Source of the DNA: an uncultured Acholeplasmatales bacterium
GTDB taxonomy: Bacteria > Bacillota_I > Bacilli_A > Acholeplasmatales > Anaeroplasmataceae
Direction: 5' to 3'
Length of the DNA stretch: 55,556 bases
NCBI GenBank assembly: GCA_944324805.1
Contig: CALUXS010000011.1
Coordinates: forward strand, 1 to 55,556
Positions 44,970 through 52,657 of the stretch are shown here, piece after piece. The notes under the pieces were generated by a model. That model was not told where the DNA came from. It did no database searches and was given only the letters and a program-made list of their open reading frames with translations. The position numbers were made by a program, and so were the translations under genes. Every line of letters begins with the position of its first letter. Position 1 is the stretch's first letter.

Positions 44970-45542
44970 TTACTTAACTAATTCACCGTAAACTACACCA
45001 GATAAAGCACCAGCATTAGCTTCATCAGTATCAATATGCATAGCTAAAGCATATTTAGAAGAAACTCTAACTACAGTATCTTCGAATACTAATTTACGTC
45101 CTGTTTCATTTAAAACCTTAACTGCTACAATGTCACCATTATTAACGCCGAATTCAGCAGCATCTTCAGGAGTCATGTGGATATGACGTTTTGCAACGAT
45201 TACACCTTCAGTTAATTCAACTTCTCCAGCAGGACCAACTAATTTACAAGGAGCAGAACCTTTAACATCGCCTGATTCTCTAACAGGAGCAACAACACCT
45301 AATGTTCTTGCATCTGTGAAAGATACTTCAACTTGGTTTGCACTTCTTTCAGGTCCAAGGATTGAACAATTTAATTCACCTTTAGGTCCAACAACCTTAA
45401 CTTTTTGGTTAGAAGCAAATTGTCCAGGTTGAGAAAGCATCTTTTTAACTTCAAGAGTAGCACCCTTACCGAATAATACTTCTAAAGCTTCCTTTGTAAC
45501 ATGTACGTGTCTAGCACTAGTTTCAATTAAAATTTGTTTCAT
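44970..45542 (-). CDS. pduL: Phosphate propanoyltransferase (PduL)
   Basis: This 190-residue PduL-type phosphotransacylase converts acetyl- or propionyl-CoA to the acyl phosphate. Zinc ligands are in SARHVHVT, KRHIHMTPEDAA and AMHIDTDEANA. There is no N-terminal encapsulation peptide before the fold (MKQILIETSARHVH), and no microcompartment genes surround it, so it probably acts in the cytosol in acetate formation with an acetate kinase elsewhere. It is monocistronic, with a GGAAGGG-type ribosome binding site. Confidence 0.93.
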   Translation of the reverse strand: MKQILIETSARHVHVTKEALEVLFGKGATLEVKKMLSQPGQFASNQKVKVVGPKGELNCSILGPERSANQVEVSFTDARTLGVVAPVRESGDVKGSAPCKLVGPAGEVELTEGVIVAKRHIHMTPEDAAEFGVNNGDIVAVKVLNETGRKLVFEDTVVRVSSKYALAMHIDTDEANAGALSGVVYGELVK

Positions 45543-45752
45543 AATTATTACCCTTCCTTTTACATTGTTATTATAGCACTTTTACTTTTATTATCAAGAA
45601 AAAATATTTTTTTCACAAAAAAGAAGCCTAAAGGATTAAATAGCTAGGTCTCTAACATTGTTAAATGAACATAAATTATGGTAAAATATATAATAGATGT
45701 TTATGTATTAGCATCGTTAAAAATAATATAAATTTAAAGCTTGAGGTATAAA

Positions 45753-46934
45753 ATGTTTAAAAAATTAGCAAGACAAAAGGTTTTTCGTGATCCTTTATAT
45801 GGCTATATTGAGGTTGAATACGAAATTATTAGTAAATTAATAGATTCAAAAGAAGTTCAGCGCCTTAGAAGAATTAGGCAATTAAGTGGAGTTAGTATGG
45901 TTTTTCAAACTGCAGAACACTCACGTTTTACTCATGCTTTAGGATGCTACCAAATGGCAAATTTGGTGTTAGAAAAGGTTACAGGAGCAAAAGACACACT
46001 CACAATTTATGAGCAGCTTTTATTTTTGATTTCTGCATTACTTCATGATGTTGGTCATGGACCATATTCACATGCCTTTGAAGAGGTTTTAGAAACATCT
46101 CACGAAGAAATGACAGCACGTATAATTGAATCTTCTATGACAGATATAAACAAAATATTATTAGAAGGAGGAATAAATCCTTTTGATGTGGCATCAATCA
46201 TTAGAAAGAATTCAAAATATAAAATAGTTGAAAAGCTAGTCTCTTCAGAATTAGATGTAGATAGGATGGATTATTTAACAAGAGATGCTTATTTCACAGG
46301 AGCAACTTATGGAACAATTGATCGTAATAGATTGTTGCGTAGCCTAATTATAAATAAAGATGGTGTATTTGTTAGAGCTTCTGGAGTCCATTCAGTTGAA
46401 TCATATCTAATGAGTAGATATCATATGTATTTCCAGGTTTACTACCATCCTGTAGCTAGAGCCTATGAATTACTTTTAGAAGGTATTTATAAGCGAATTA
46501 AAGATTTGACAGATGAAAATATTAAAGTAGAAGCTAATATTGTTGAATTCATAAATGTATTAAGAGATAACAATAGAATTGTTGATTATATTGCATTAGA
46601 TGATGCCTATGTAAATGGCTTTGTTAAGCAATTAACCAATTCGAATGATCATATTTTAAAAACCTTAAGCCAAGCCTTTTTAAATAGAAAATTATTCAAA
46701 TACATTGATGTAAAAGACAAGATTGATACAAGCAATTATAATAAAAATAAATATTATTATAATGAATCTACTGTAAGTGCAGTAGCGTATTTAGCGAGTA
46801 AAGGTGGTATTAATATGCTATTAGAGGATGGTAGCATTGTAAAGCTTGAAGATTATTCACCAATAATAAATTCATTAGTAGATTCATCGTATAAGACTTT
46901 AACTAGAATATACTATTTTGAGGAAGAAAAATGA
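45753..46934 (+). CDS. HD-domain phosphohydrolase (YdhJ/SAMHD1-like)
   Basis: This 393-residue protein begins with KVFRDPLYGYIEVEYEI, as in the YdhJ/SAMHD1-like HD group. The metal motifs HSRFTHALG and LLHDVGHGPYSHAFE are intact, as is the later ELDVDRMDYL. Relatives hydrolyse dNTPs, although many are untested. GAGG precedes ATG 45753; the upstream TTG is not favoured. The RNase M5 gene overlaps it by four bases (ATGA). Confidence 0.9.
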   Translation: MFKKLARQKVFRDPLYGYIEVEYEIISKLIDSKEVQRLRRIRQLSGVSMVFQTAEHSRFTHALGCYQMANLVLEKVTGAKDTLTIYEQLLFLISALLHDVGHGPYSHAFEEVLETSHEEMTARIIESSMTDINKILLEGGINPFDVASIIRKNSKYKIVEKLVSSELDVDRMDYLTRDAYFTGATYGTIDRNRLLRSLIINKDGVFVRASGVHSVESYLMSRYHMYFQVYYHPVARAYELLLEGIYKRIKDLTDENIKVEANIVEFINVLRDNNRIVDYIALDDAYVNGFVKQLTNSNDHILKTLSQAFLNRKLFKYIDVKDKIDTSNYNKNKYYYNESTVSAVAYLASKGGINMLLEDGSIVKLEDYSPIINSLVDSSYKTLTRIYYFEEEK

Positions 46935-47467
46935 AGCAAATTATAGTCGTAGAGGGTAGACATGATTTAATAAAAATAAAAGAGGTTTATCCTGATAGTA
47001 ATGTATTAATAACAAATGGAAGAGAAATAAGCCAGGATACTATTAATACCTTAAAAAAATATAGTAAGGATTTTGAAATAATATTATTTTTAGATCCTGA
47101 TAGTCCTGGTGAAAAAATTAGAAATGAAATAACAAAAGTAATTCCAAATTGTAAGCATGCCTTTTTACCAAAGCATTTAGGTATAAGTAAAAATAAAAGA
47201 AAGGTCGGCATAGAGCATGCAAGTAATGAAGCTATTAAGGATGCTCTAGCTAAGGTTTATAATAACGCAAAAATTACAAATAACTTTTCAATGGCAGATT
47301 TATATAATTTAGGTTTAGTGGGAAATAAGGATTCGAAGAAAAAAAGAGATTTTATTAGTTTGAATTTAAATATTGGAGCCCCAAATGCTAAAACCTTTTT
47401 ACAGCGTCTTAATCAATTTGGCATAGAAAAAGAACAAGTAGAGGAGCTTTTAACTAAATATGAGTGA
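46931..47467 (+). CDS. rnmV: Ribonuclease M5
   Basis: This 178-residue TOPRIM protein matures 5S rRNA. The TOPRIM Glu is in IVVEGRHD, and the acidic pair is in LFLDPDSPGEK. GIEHAS is a typical later block. It overlaps the HD gene by four bases and ksgA by eight. The rnmV-ksgA-ispE order is the classical Bacillota arrangement. Confidence 0.95.
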   Translation: MKQIIVVEGRHDLIKIKEVYPDSNVLITNGREISQDTINTLKKYSKDFEIILFLDPDSPGEKIRNEITKVIPNCKHAFLPKHLGISKNKRKVGIEHASNEAIKDALAKVYNNAKITNNFSMADLYNLGLVGNKDSKKKRDFISLNLNIGAPNAKTFLQRLNQFGIEKEQVEELLTKYE

Positions 47468-48263
47468 AGTAAGAGCAAAAAAGAAATTTGGTCAAAATTT
47501 CTTACAGGACAAAAATATAATTAATAATATAATTGAAGAAGCAAATATTGATTCTGACACTTTAGTAATTGAGATAGGGCCTGGTACAGGAGCTTTAACT
47601 AGACATTTAGTTTTAAAGGCTGGCTATCTAATTGCTTATGAAATTGATACTGATTTAGTACCTCTTTTAGAAGAAGAATTTAAGGACAAGCAATTTAAGG
47701 TAGTTAATCAAGATATATTAACTGTAAACTTAGAAGAAGAAATTAGTAAATATAAAGATAAATATAGTAATGTTGTTATAGTAGGAAATTTACCTTATTA
47801 TATTACAACCCCAATAATATTAGGATTATTAGAAAAAAATTTAGACGTTAAAGCATATGTATTTATGGTCCAACTAGAAGTTGCTGAACGTTTAACAGCT
47901 ATAAAGGGTGGTAAAGAATATAATGCCTTATCAGTACTAATTAATTATAAAACTAAAGCATCAAAGTGTTTTAATGTTTCACCTAATGCTTTTAAGCCAG
48001 TACCTGGGGTTTGGAGTGCAGTTATTAAAATGGTACCTAGAGAGTATCATATTAAACCAAAGAATGAAAAATTCTTTTTAGAATTAAATAGAGCTATTTT
48101 TAAACAAAGAAGAAAAACTTTAGCTAATAATTTACAAAATTTTAATATTAAAAAAGATAAAATAAATGAAGCACTAAAAAAACTAGATTTGAAACCTACC
48201 TGTAGGAGTGAAGAGCTTTCTGTAGAAGAAATAATAAAGCTAAGTGACATATTAGGTGAGTAA
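47460..48263 (+). CDS. ksgA: 16S rRNA dimethyladenosine transferase
   Basis: This 267-residue methyltransferase dimethylates two adjacent adenines near the 3' end of 16S rRNA. It opens KKFGQNFLQDKN. The SAM motif is VIEIGPGTGALT, and the catalytic NLPYYITTP follows. The C-terminal helical domain is complete (KQRRKTLANNLQ). It overlaps rnmV by eight bases. Confidence 0.96.
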   Translation: MSEVRAKKKFGQNFLQDKNIINNIIEEANIDSDTLVIEIGPGTGALTRHLVLKAGYLIAYEIDTDLVPLLEEEFKDKQFKVVNQDILTVNLEEEISKYKDKYSNVVIVGNLPYYITTPIILGLLEKNLDVKAYVFMVQLEVAERLTAIKGGKEYNALSVLINYKTKASKCFNVSPNAFKPVPGVWSAVIKMVPREYHIKPKNEKFFLELNRAIFKQRRKTLANNLQNFNIKKDKINEALKKLDLKPTCRSEELSVEEIIKLSDILGE

Positions 48264-48264
48264 A

Positions 48265-49086
48265 ATGATAGAAGAAAAGGCCTATGCAAAGATTAATTTA
48301 ACATTAAGAATTTTACCTAAAAGAAGTGATCTATATCATGGTGTTGAAACTATAATGGCACCTATTGATTTATATGATAGTATAACGATAGAAAGTGCTC
48401 CTGAATTTAAAATAGTTGGTCTAGAAATAGAAAATAACATCATGGAAAAAGTAGCTAAAATTTTCTTTGAAAAATATCATCTAGATGGTAAAGTGAAAAT
48501 AAAAATTGTAAAGAAAATTCCTGTGGCTGCTGGCTTAGCTGGTGGTTCAAGTGATGCCGCCGCTACTTTAAGAGGACTTAATAGATTTTATAATTTGAAT
48601 TTACCTTTAAAGGAATTAGAAGATATTTGTAATATGGTTGGATCGGATGTAAGCTACTGTTTATATCAGAAATTGGCGTTTTGCGAAGGTAGAGGAGAAA
48701 TAGTAAGCTTATTAAATGTTAATTATAAAAAAATTCCTCTTTTATTAGTAAAACCTGACTTTGGCTTAAGCACAGCCTTAGTATACAAGAATTATCAATA
48801 TATTAAACGTAGCTATGATAAAAGAATAATTCTAGATGCTTTAATAAATAACGATATTGATGCCTTAGAAAAAAATATCTTTAATGATTTAACAATATCT
48901 AGTCAAGGACTGAAACAAGAATTAAAAGAATTAGTACAATTTATAGAAAAACTTGGTTTTAAAGCTTTTCAAAGTGGGAGTGGCCCAACGTATTTTATTT
49001 TAAATTATAATGAAGCACTTTTAGAACAAATTAAAAAAGTATATCCTAACTACTTTTATTTAGAAACATTTTTAATGGGGGAATAA
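48265..49086 (+). CDS. ispE: 4-diphosphocytidyl-2-C-methyl-D-erythritol kinase
   Basis: This 273-residue GHMP kinase belongs to the MEP isoprenoid pathway. AYAKINLTLRIL is the usual opening, the ATP loop is PVAAGLAGGSSDAAA, and SGSGPTYF is the third motif. ATG at 48265 is preferred to GTG 48256, which lies inside ksgA. Other MEP genes are not in the window. The glycosidase gene begins two bases after its stop. Confidence 0.94.
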   Translation: MIEEKAYAKINLTLRILPKRSDLYHGVETIMAPIDLYDSITIESAPEFKIVGLEIENNIMEKVAKIFFEKYHLDGKVKIKIVKKIPVAAGLAGGSSDAAATLRGLNRFYNLNLPLKELEDICNMVGSDVSYCLYQKLAFCEGRGEIVSLLNVNYKKIPLLLVKPDFGLSTALVYKNYQYIKRSYDKRIILDALINNDIDALEKNIFNDLTISSQGLKQELKELVQFIEKLGFKAFQSGSGPTYFILNYNEALLEQIKKVYPNYFYLETFLMGE

Positions 49087-49088
49087 AA

Positions 49089-50921
49089 ATGAAACAAAGT
49101 TTTGTAGAAAAGTTTGATGTAATTAATACGAAGATTGATGTTGAAAATCCATTAACAATCGGAAACGGAAACCTAGCCTTTACTATGGATGTTACAGGTT
49201 TGCAAACATTAAAAAAAGATTATAATTTAATTCCTTTAATGACTATGACAAATAAATTCGCCACAAAAGAAACTACGCTAGCTTTAGAAAAAGAAAGCTT
49301 TATAGCTCGTGATGGTAGAATCGTTTCTTATATGACTAAGAAGGAAGGTCAAGAAGAAGCTTTTGATAGTTTAAGGACAAATCATTTTAAATATAATTTA
49401 TTTAATTTGGCTTTTTATTATAATGATGAATTAATTAAGTCAGAAGAAATTAGCAATATAAATCAACATCTGTATTTGTATTATGGGTTAATTGTATCTA
49501 AATTTACATATAAAAATGAAGAGGTAACAACAAGGGCCTATATAGACTACAAATATAATACTTTAGTATTTAGTTTTAAATCAAAGCTATTCAAAAAAGG
49601 TTTAAATGTTAGACTTTCTTCTAACGTGGCTTGGTATAATAAAGAAGGAAGCAAGGAAGAAAGAATTAATATAGCATATGATAAAGAAAAAATCTTAATT
49701 GAAGATTTATATCGTAAAGATGAAATATTTTATGCTTTAAAAGATATGTTCATTGTAAAAAAAGAAGATTCTATTGCTTTTTATAGTTCTAAAGAAGAAA
49801 ATGAAATGACATTAGGTATTAATGAAAAAATAAAAAGAAGTCTAAATTTATGGCCAGAGTTTTGGAACAAAACAAAAGAATATTATAATGATAATTTAGA
49901 AATAGAAAGAAGAATAGTATTATCATTATATTTAATTAGAGTTAATAGTCTAGGTATTTATCCACCGGCTGAAACTGGTTTAACATGTAATAGCTGGTAT
50001 GGCAAATTTCATTTAGAAATGCATCTATGGCACGATTTAGGCATGATTTATTACGGTCATTATGATTTAGTTATACCATCAATAGACTATTATTTTACGA
50101 TTTTAGATGAAGCTAAAAAAAGAGCAGCATCAAATGGTTTTAAAGGCGCAAGATGGCCTAAAATGACTGATTTAACAGGGTTAGACTCACCATCAGACAT
50201 AGGCTGCTTATTGATGTGGCAACAACCACATATAATATTTATGTTATCAGAAATAAAAAGATTAAACCCAAGCTTTGATATGACAAAATATAATGAGCTA
50301 ATTGAAGAAACGGCATTATGTCTTGCAAGCTTTTTTGTAGAAGAAAATGGGAAATATTATTTAGATAAACCTTTAAGGCCTGCTCAAGAATTTTATGAGC
50401 CTGAAACAGTAGATTCGCCAATTTTTGAGGTTGAGTATTTCATTTATTCTTTAGCGTTAGCTAATAAACTTTTAGGTAACCATAAAAATAAAGAAAATTT
50501 TGAAAAAATTATTAAAAATGCAGTTATGCCACATGTTTTTGAAGATGCATATGAAGGTCATTTAAATACAAATGAAACATATACAAAATATAATTTTGAC
50601 CATCCACTACCTATAATGGCCTATAGCTATTTTAAATCGGAAAGATTGAATCCTAAAATAGTAAAAAATAGTTTAGATAAGATTTTTAAAACATTTAAAA
50701 TAGATACAATGTGGGGATGGGATTTCCCAAGCTTTGCAATGTGTCTATATAATTTAGGAGAATATGATAAAGCAGTAGAAATGCTTTTAAGTAATTATCA
50801 AAAAAATACTTATTTGAAAAATGGTCATAATATTCAATATCCTGATCATGAGACCTTACCTTTATATTTACCTGGTAATGGAGCATTTTTAATTGCCTCA
50901 TATATGTTGTTTAATAAATAA
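49089..50921 (+). CDS. Six-hairpin glycosidase-like protein
   Basis: This 610-residue cytoplasmic protein has no signal peptide. The C-terminal half has the pattern of a (alpha/alpha)6 glycoside hydrolase (GH65/GH95/PGGHG-like clan): FHLEMHLWHDLGMIYYGHYD, then GARWPKMTDLTGLDSP and a late MWGWDFPS. The N-terminal half is beta-rich, as in those families. The family and substrate are not certain. It is coupled to ispE with a two-base gap, probably by chance of operon order. It ends near a hairpin and an IS element. Confidence 0.75.
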   Translation: MKQSFVEKFDVINTKIDVENPLTIGNGNLAFTMDVTGLQTLKKDYNLIPLMTMTNKFATKETTLALEKESFIARDGRIVSYMTKKEGQEEAFDSLRTNHFKYNLFNLAFYYNDELIKSEEISNINQHLYLYYGLIVSKFTYKNEEVTTRAYIDYKYNTLVFSFKSKLFKKGLNVRLSSNVAWYNKEGSKEERINIAYDKEKILIEDLYRKDEIFYALKDMFIVKKEDSIAFYSSKEENEMTLGINEKIKRSLNLWPEFWNKTKEYYNDNLEIERRIVLSLYLIRVNSLGIYPPAETGLTCNSWYGKFHLEMHLWHDLGMIYYGHYDLVIPSIDYYFTILDEAKKRAASNGFKGARWPKMTDLTGLDSPSDIGCLLMWQQPHIIFMLSEIKRLNPSFDMTKYNELIEETALCLASFFVEENGKYYLDKPLRPAQEFYEPETVDSPIFEVEYFIYSLALANKLLGNHKNKENFEKIIKNAVMPHVFEDAYEGHLNTNETYTKYNFDHPLPIMAYSYFKSERLNPKIVKNSLDKIFKTFKIDTMWGWDFPSFAMCLYNLGEYDKAVEMLLSNYQKNTYLKNGHNIQYPDHETLPLYLPGNGAFLIASYMLFNK

Positions 50922-50926
50922 TAATA

Positions 50927-50952
50927 AAAGGACATACTAGAGTATGTCCTTT
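50927..50952 (+). terminator. Hairpin after glycosidase gene
   Basis: The perfect arms AAAGGACATACT and AGTATGTCCTTT have only a short T tail. Confidence 0.75.
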
Positions 50953-50964
50953 CAGAGTGATGAC

Positions 50965-50992
50965 AAAAGACACTTTTTATAGGTGTCTTTTT
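50965..50992. terminator. Hairpin at left IS end
   Basis: The arms AAAAGACAC and GTGTCTTTT form a stem with T runs on both strands, just after the transposase stop. Confidence 0.75.
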
Positions 50993-50995
50993 CAT

Positions 50996-52412
50996 TTATA
51001 TGGATAACTCATAATAAAAAAAGACTTTTCGAACGAAAAATCTTAATAATTCTTTAATGTTAGAAGTACTCTTATAGAGTATTCTAGCTAATTTTATTAA
51101 ATTATGACACGCGAAAATAATCAAGACTCGGTCTTGATTTTTTTTACGTCCTCTTAAGAATGTAAAACCCAAATTATTATTAAATTTTTTTTGGGCAAAA
51201 CATCTTTCTATAGTCATTTTCCTTAATGGATATAATTCTTTACCTAATGGTGATAATCTTATCTCTCTTGCTTTTTCTGTAGCTCTTTCTAAAAAGTGTC
51301 TTTGAATTTCTTTATATTTTTGATTTGTACATCTATTCCTTAATGGACAATTCTTACAATCTTTTGCACTTGTTTTATATACCAAGTTTCCTTGTGAATT
51401 CATTCCTCTATATGTTAATAATATTCCTAATGGACATACATACACATTGTTTTCTTCGTCATATTTATAACTTGTTGATGGTATTGGTGTTTCTAAATCA
51501 TTTTCTTTTCTACTCTTACTACTTTTTGGTCTTGTATATGGTATTATTGGTTTTTTATTTGCCTTTAGCACTTCATTTAATAAAACTGGTGATGTATATC
51601 CGGCATCCATTACGACATTTTCTACTTCATTATCTTTATTTATTGTTTCTAAAAAATCTACACCTGAATTATTATCATTCATATTTCCTGGATATACTTT
51701 GGCATTTGTTACCCAACCATTTTCATCACAAGCTACTTGCGTAGAATATGCTAATTGTTTTTCCTTTTCTCCCTTATGAAACATTCCACATTCAGGGTCT
51801 GTGGTTGATACAATTTCTTTCTTTTCCTCTTTAGCTAATGGTCTTTTTCCTTCACTAATTCTTACTTCATTTATTTCATTTCGTAATGTTTCTACATATT
51901 TATTATATGATGCCTCAATCATTTTATTATCTATTTTCTTTTATTGGCATACGCTTTTGTATGTGTAGAATCTATAACAATGTTGTTTTATTTAGTAATC
52001 CTTTTTGATTAACTTTATCTAATATTTCCATAAATATATCATCAAATATCGTACTATCTGAAAACCTACGTTCATAATTTTTAGAAAAAGTATAATAATG
52101 AGGTACACTTTCAGTAAAGTCTAAACCTAAAAACCAACGATAAGCTATATTTACTTCAATCTCTTTTACAGTTTGTCTCATTGATTTGATTCCAAACATA
52201 TATTGAATAAAGACCATTTTAAATAATACTACTGGATCTATTGATGGTCTTCCTTTATCTAAACTATACAAATGTTTTACTTTATCTCTTATAAATTCAA
52301 AATCAATAGTTTTATCTATTAGTCTAACTAAATGATCTTGTGGTACTAGCATTTCCATATCTACAAATTGCATAACTGATTTTGGTCTTTTATTATCATT
52401 ATTTGTAATCAT
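50996..52412 (-). pseudogene. IS1182-family transposase, frameshifted twice
   Basis: The N-terminal part (from 52412; DUF772-like, KGRPSIDPVVLFKMVFIQY) and the C-terminal part (ending 50996; MDAGYTSPV and TIERCFAQKK) are pieces of one DDE transposase of about 474 residues. They are separated by two frame breaks. The first, near 51985, breaks after KTTL; the frame continues as VIDSTHTKAYANK, holding the first Asp of the DDE triad. The second, in an A-run near 51945, breaks before KIDNKMIEASY. Each is repaired by one added base. All three acidic residues can be found, but no continuous protein is made, so the element is probably inactive. Confidence 0.88.
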
Positions 52413-52500
52413 AATTATCACTCATTTCTTTAATACAATTATACCATTTTTAGTATCTACTAACTAGAAATACTTTTCCACTGTATAACTTTAGACAAAC

Positions 52501-52536
52501 AAAAAAGGCTATCGACAAAATTATTTTGTCAACAGC
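52501..52536 (-). terminator. Hairpin at right IS end
   Basis: On the minus strand GGCTGTTGACAAAAT and the matching arm ATTTTGTCGATAGCC form a long stem followed by six or more T. It may insulate the transposase from outside transcription. Confidence 0.75.
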
Positions 52537-52539
52537 CTG

Positions 52540-52570
52540 AGATTTGATTTTAATCAAATCTTTTTATTTT
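52540..52570 (+). terminator. Terminator upstream of collagen-like lipoprotein gene
   Basis: AGATTTGAT and ATCAAATCT with a four-base loop and T-rich tail on the plus strand. No plus-strand gene directly precedes it except the glycosidase on the other side of the IS, so the element may have been inserted between that gene and this terminator. Confidence 0.75.
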
Positions 52571-52575
52571 TAAAG

Positions 52576-52652
52576 TATATTTTTAGGGAAAAAAGTTATC
52601 TTTTCAAATCTTATCTATTGCATAGATAAGATTTAGTATATTAAAAGGAGAT
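52576..52652 (+). promoter_or_regulatory. Leader with shared GGGAAAAAAGTTAT motif and palindrome
   Basis: TATATT (52576-52581) is followed by GGGAAAAAAGTTATCTTTT (52586-52604), nearly identical to 54953-54971. A perfect palindrome AAATCTTATCTAT-TGC-ATAGATAAGATTT (52606-52634) then precedes the ribosome binding site AAAAGGAG. Confidence 0.6.
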
Positions 52653-52657
52653 TTTTT

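Larger units (their letters stand above)
50961..52531. mobile_element. Degenerate IS1182-type insertion sequence
   Basis: The element is bounded approximately by TGACAAAA (50961-50968) and its reverse complement TTTTGTCA (52524-52531); the inverted repeats are short and imperfect, so the ends are uncertain by tens of bases. It contains one broken transposase gene on the minus strand and a hairpin near each end. No clear target duplication was seen. Confidence 0.6.

Noticed and set aside
51325-51744. Plus-strand open frame of 139 codons within the IS
   Set aside because: It is the antisense shadow of the transposase; the leucine-, tyrosine- and histidine-rich product is typical of an antisense frame in A/T-rich DNA.
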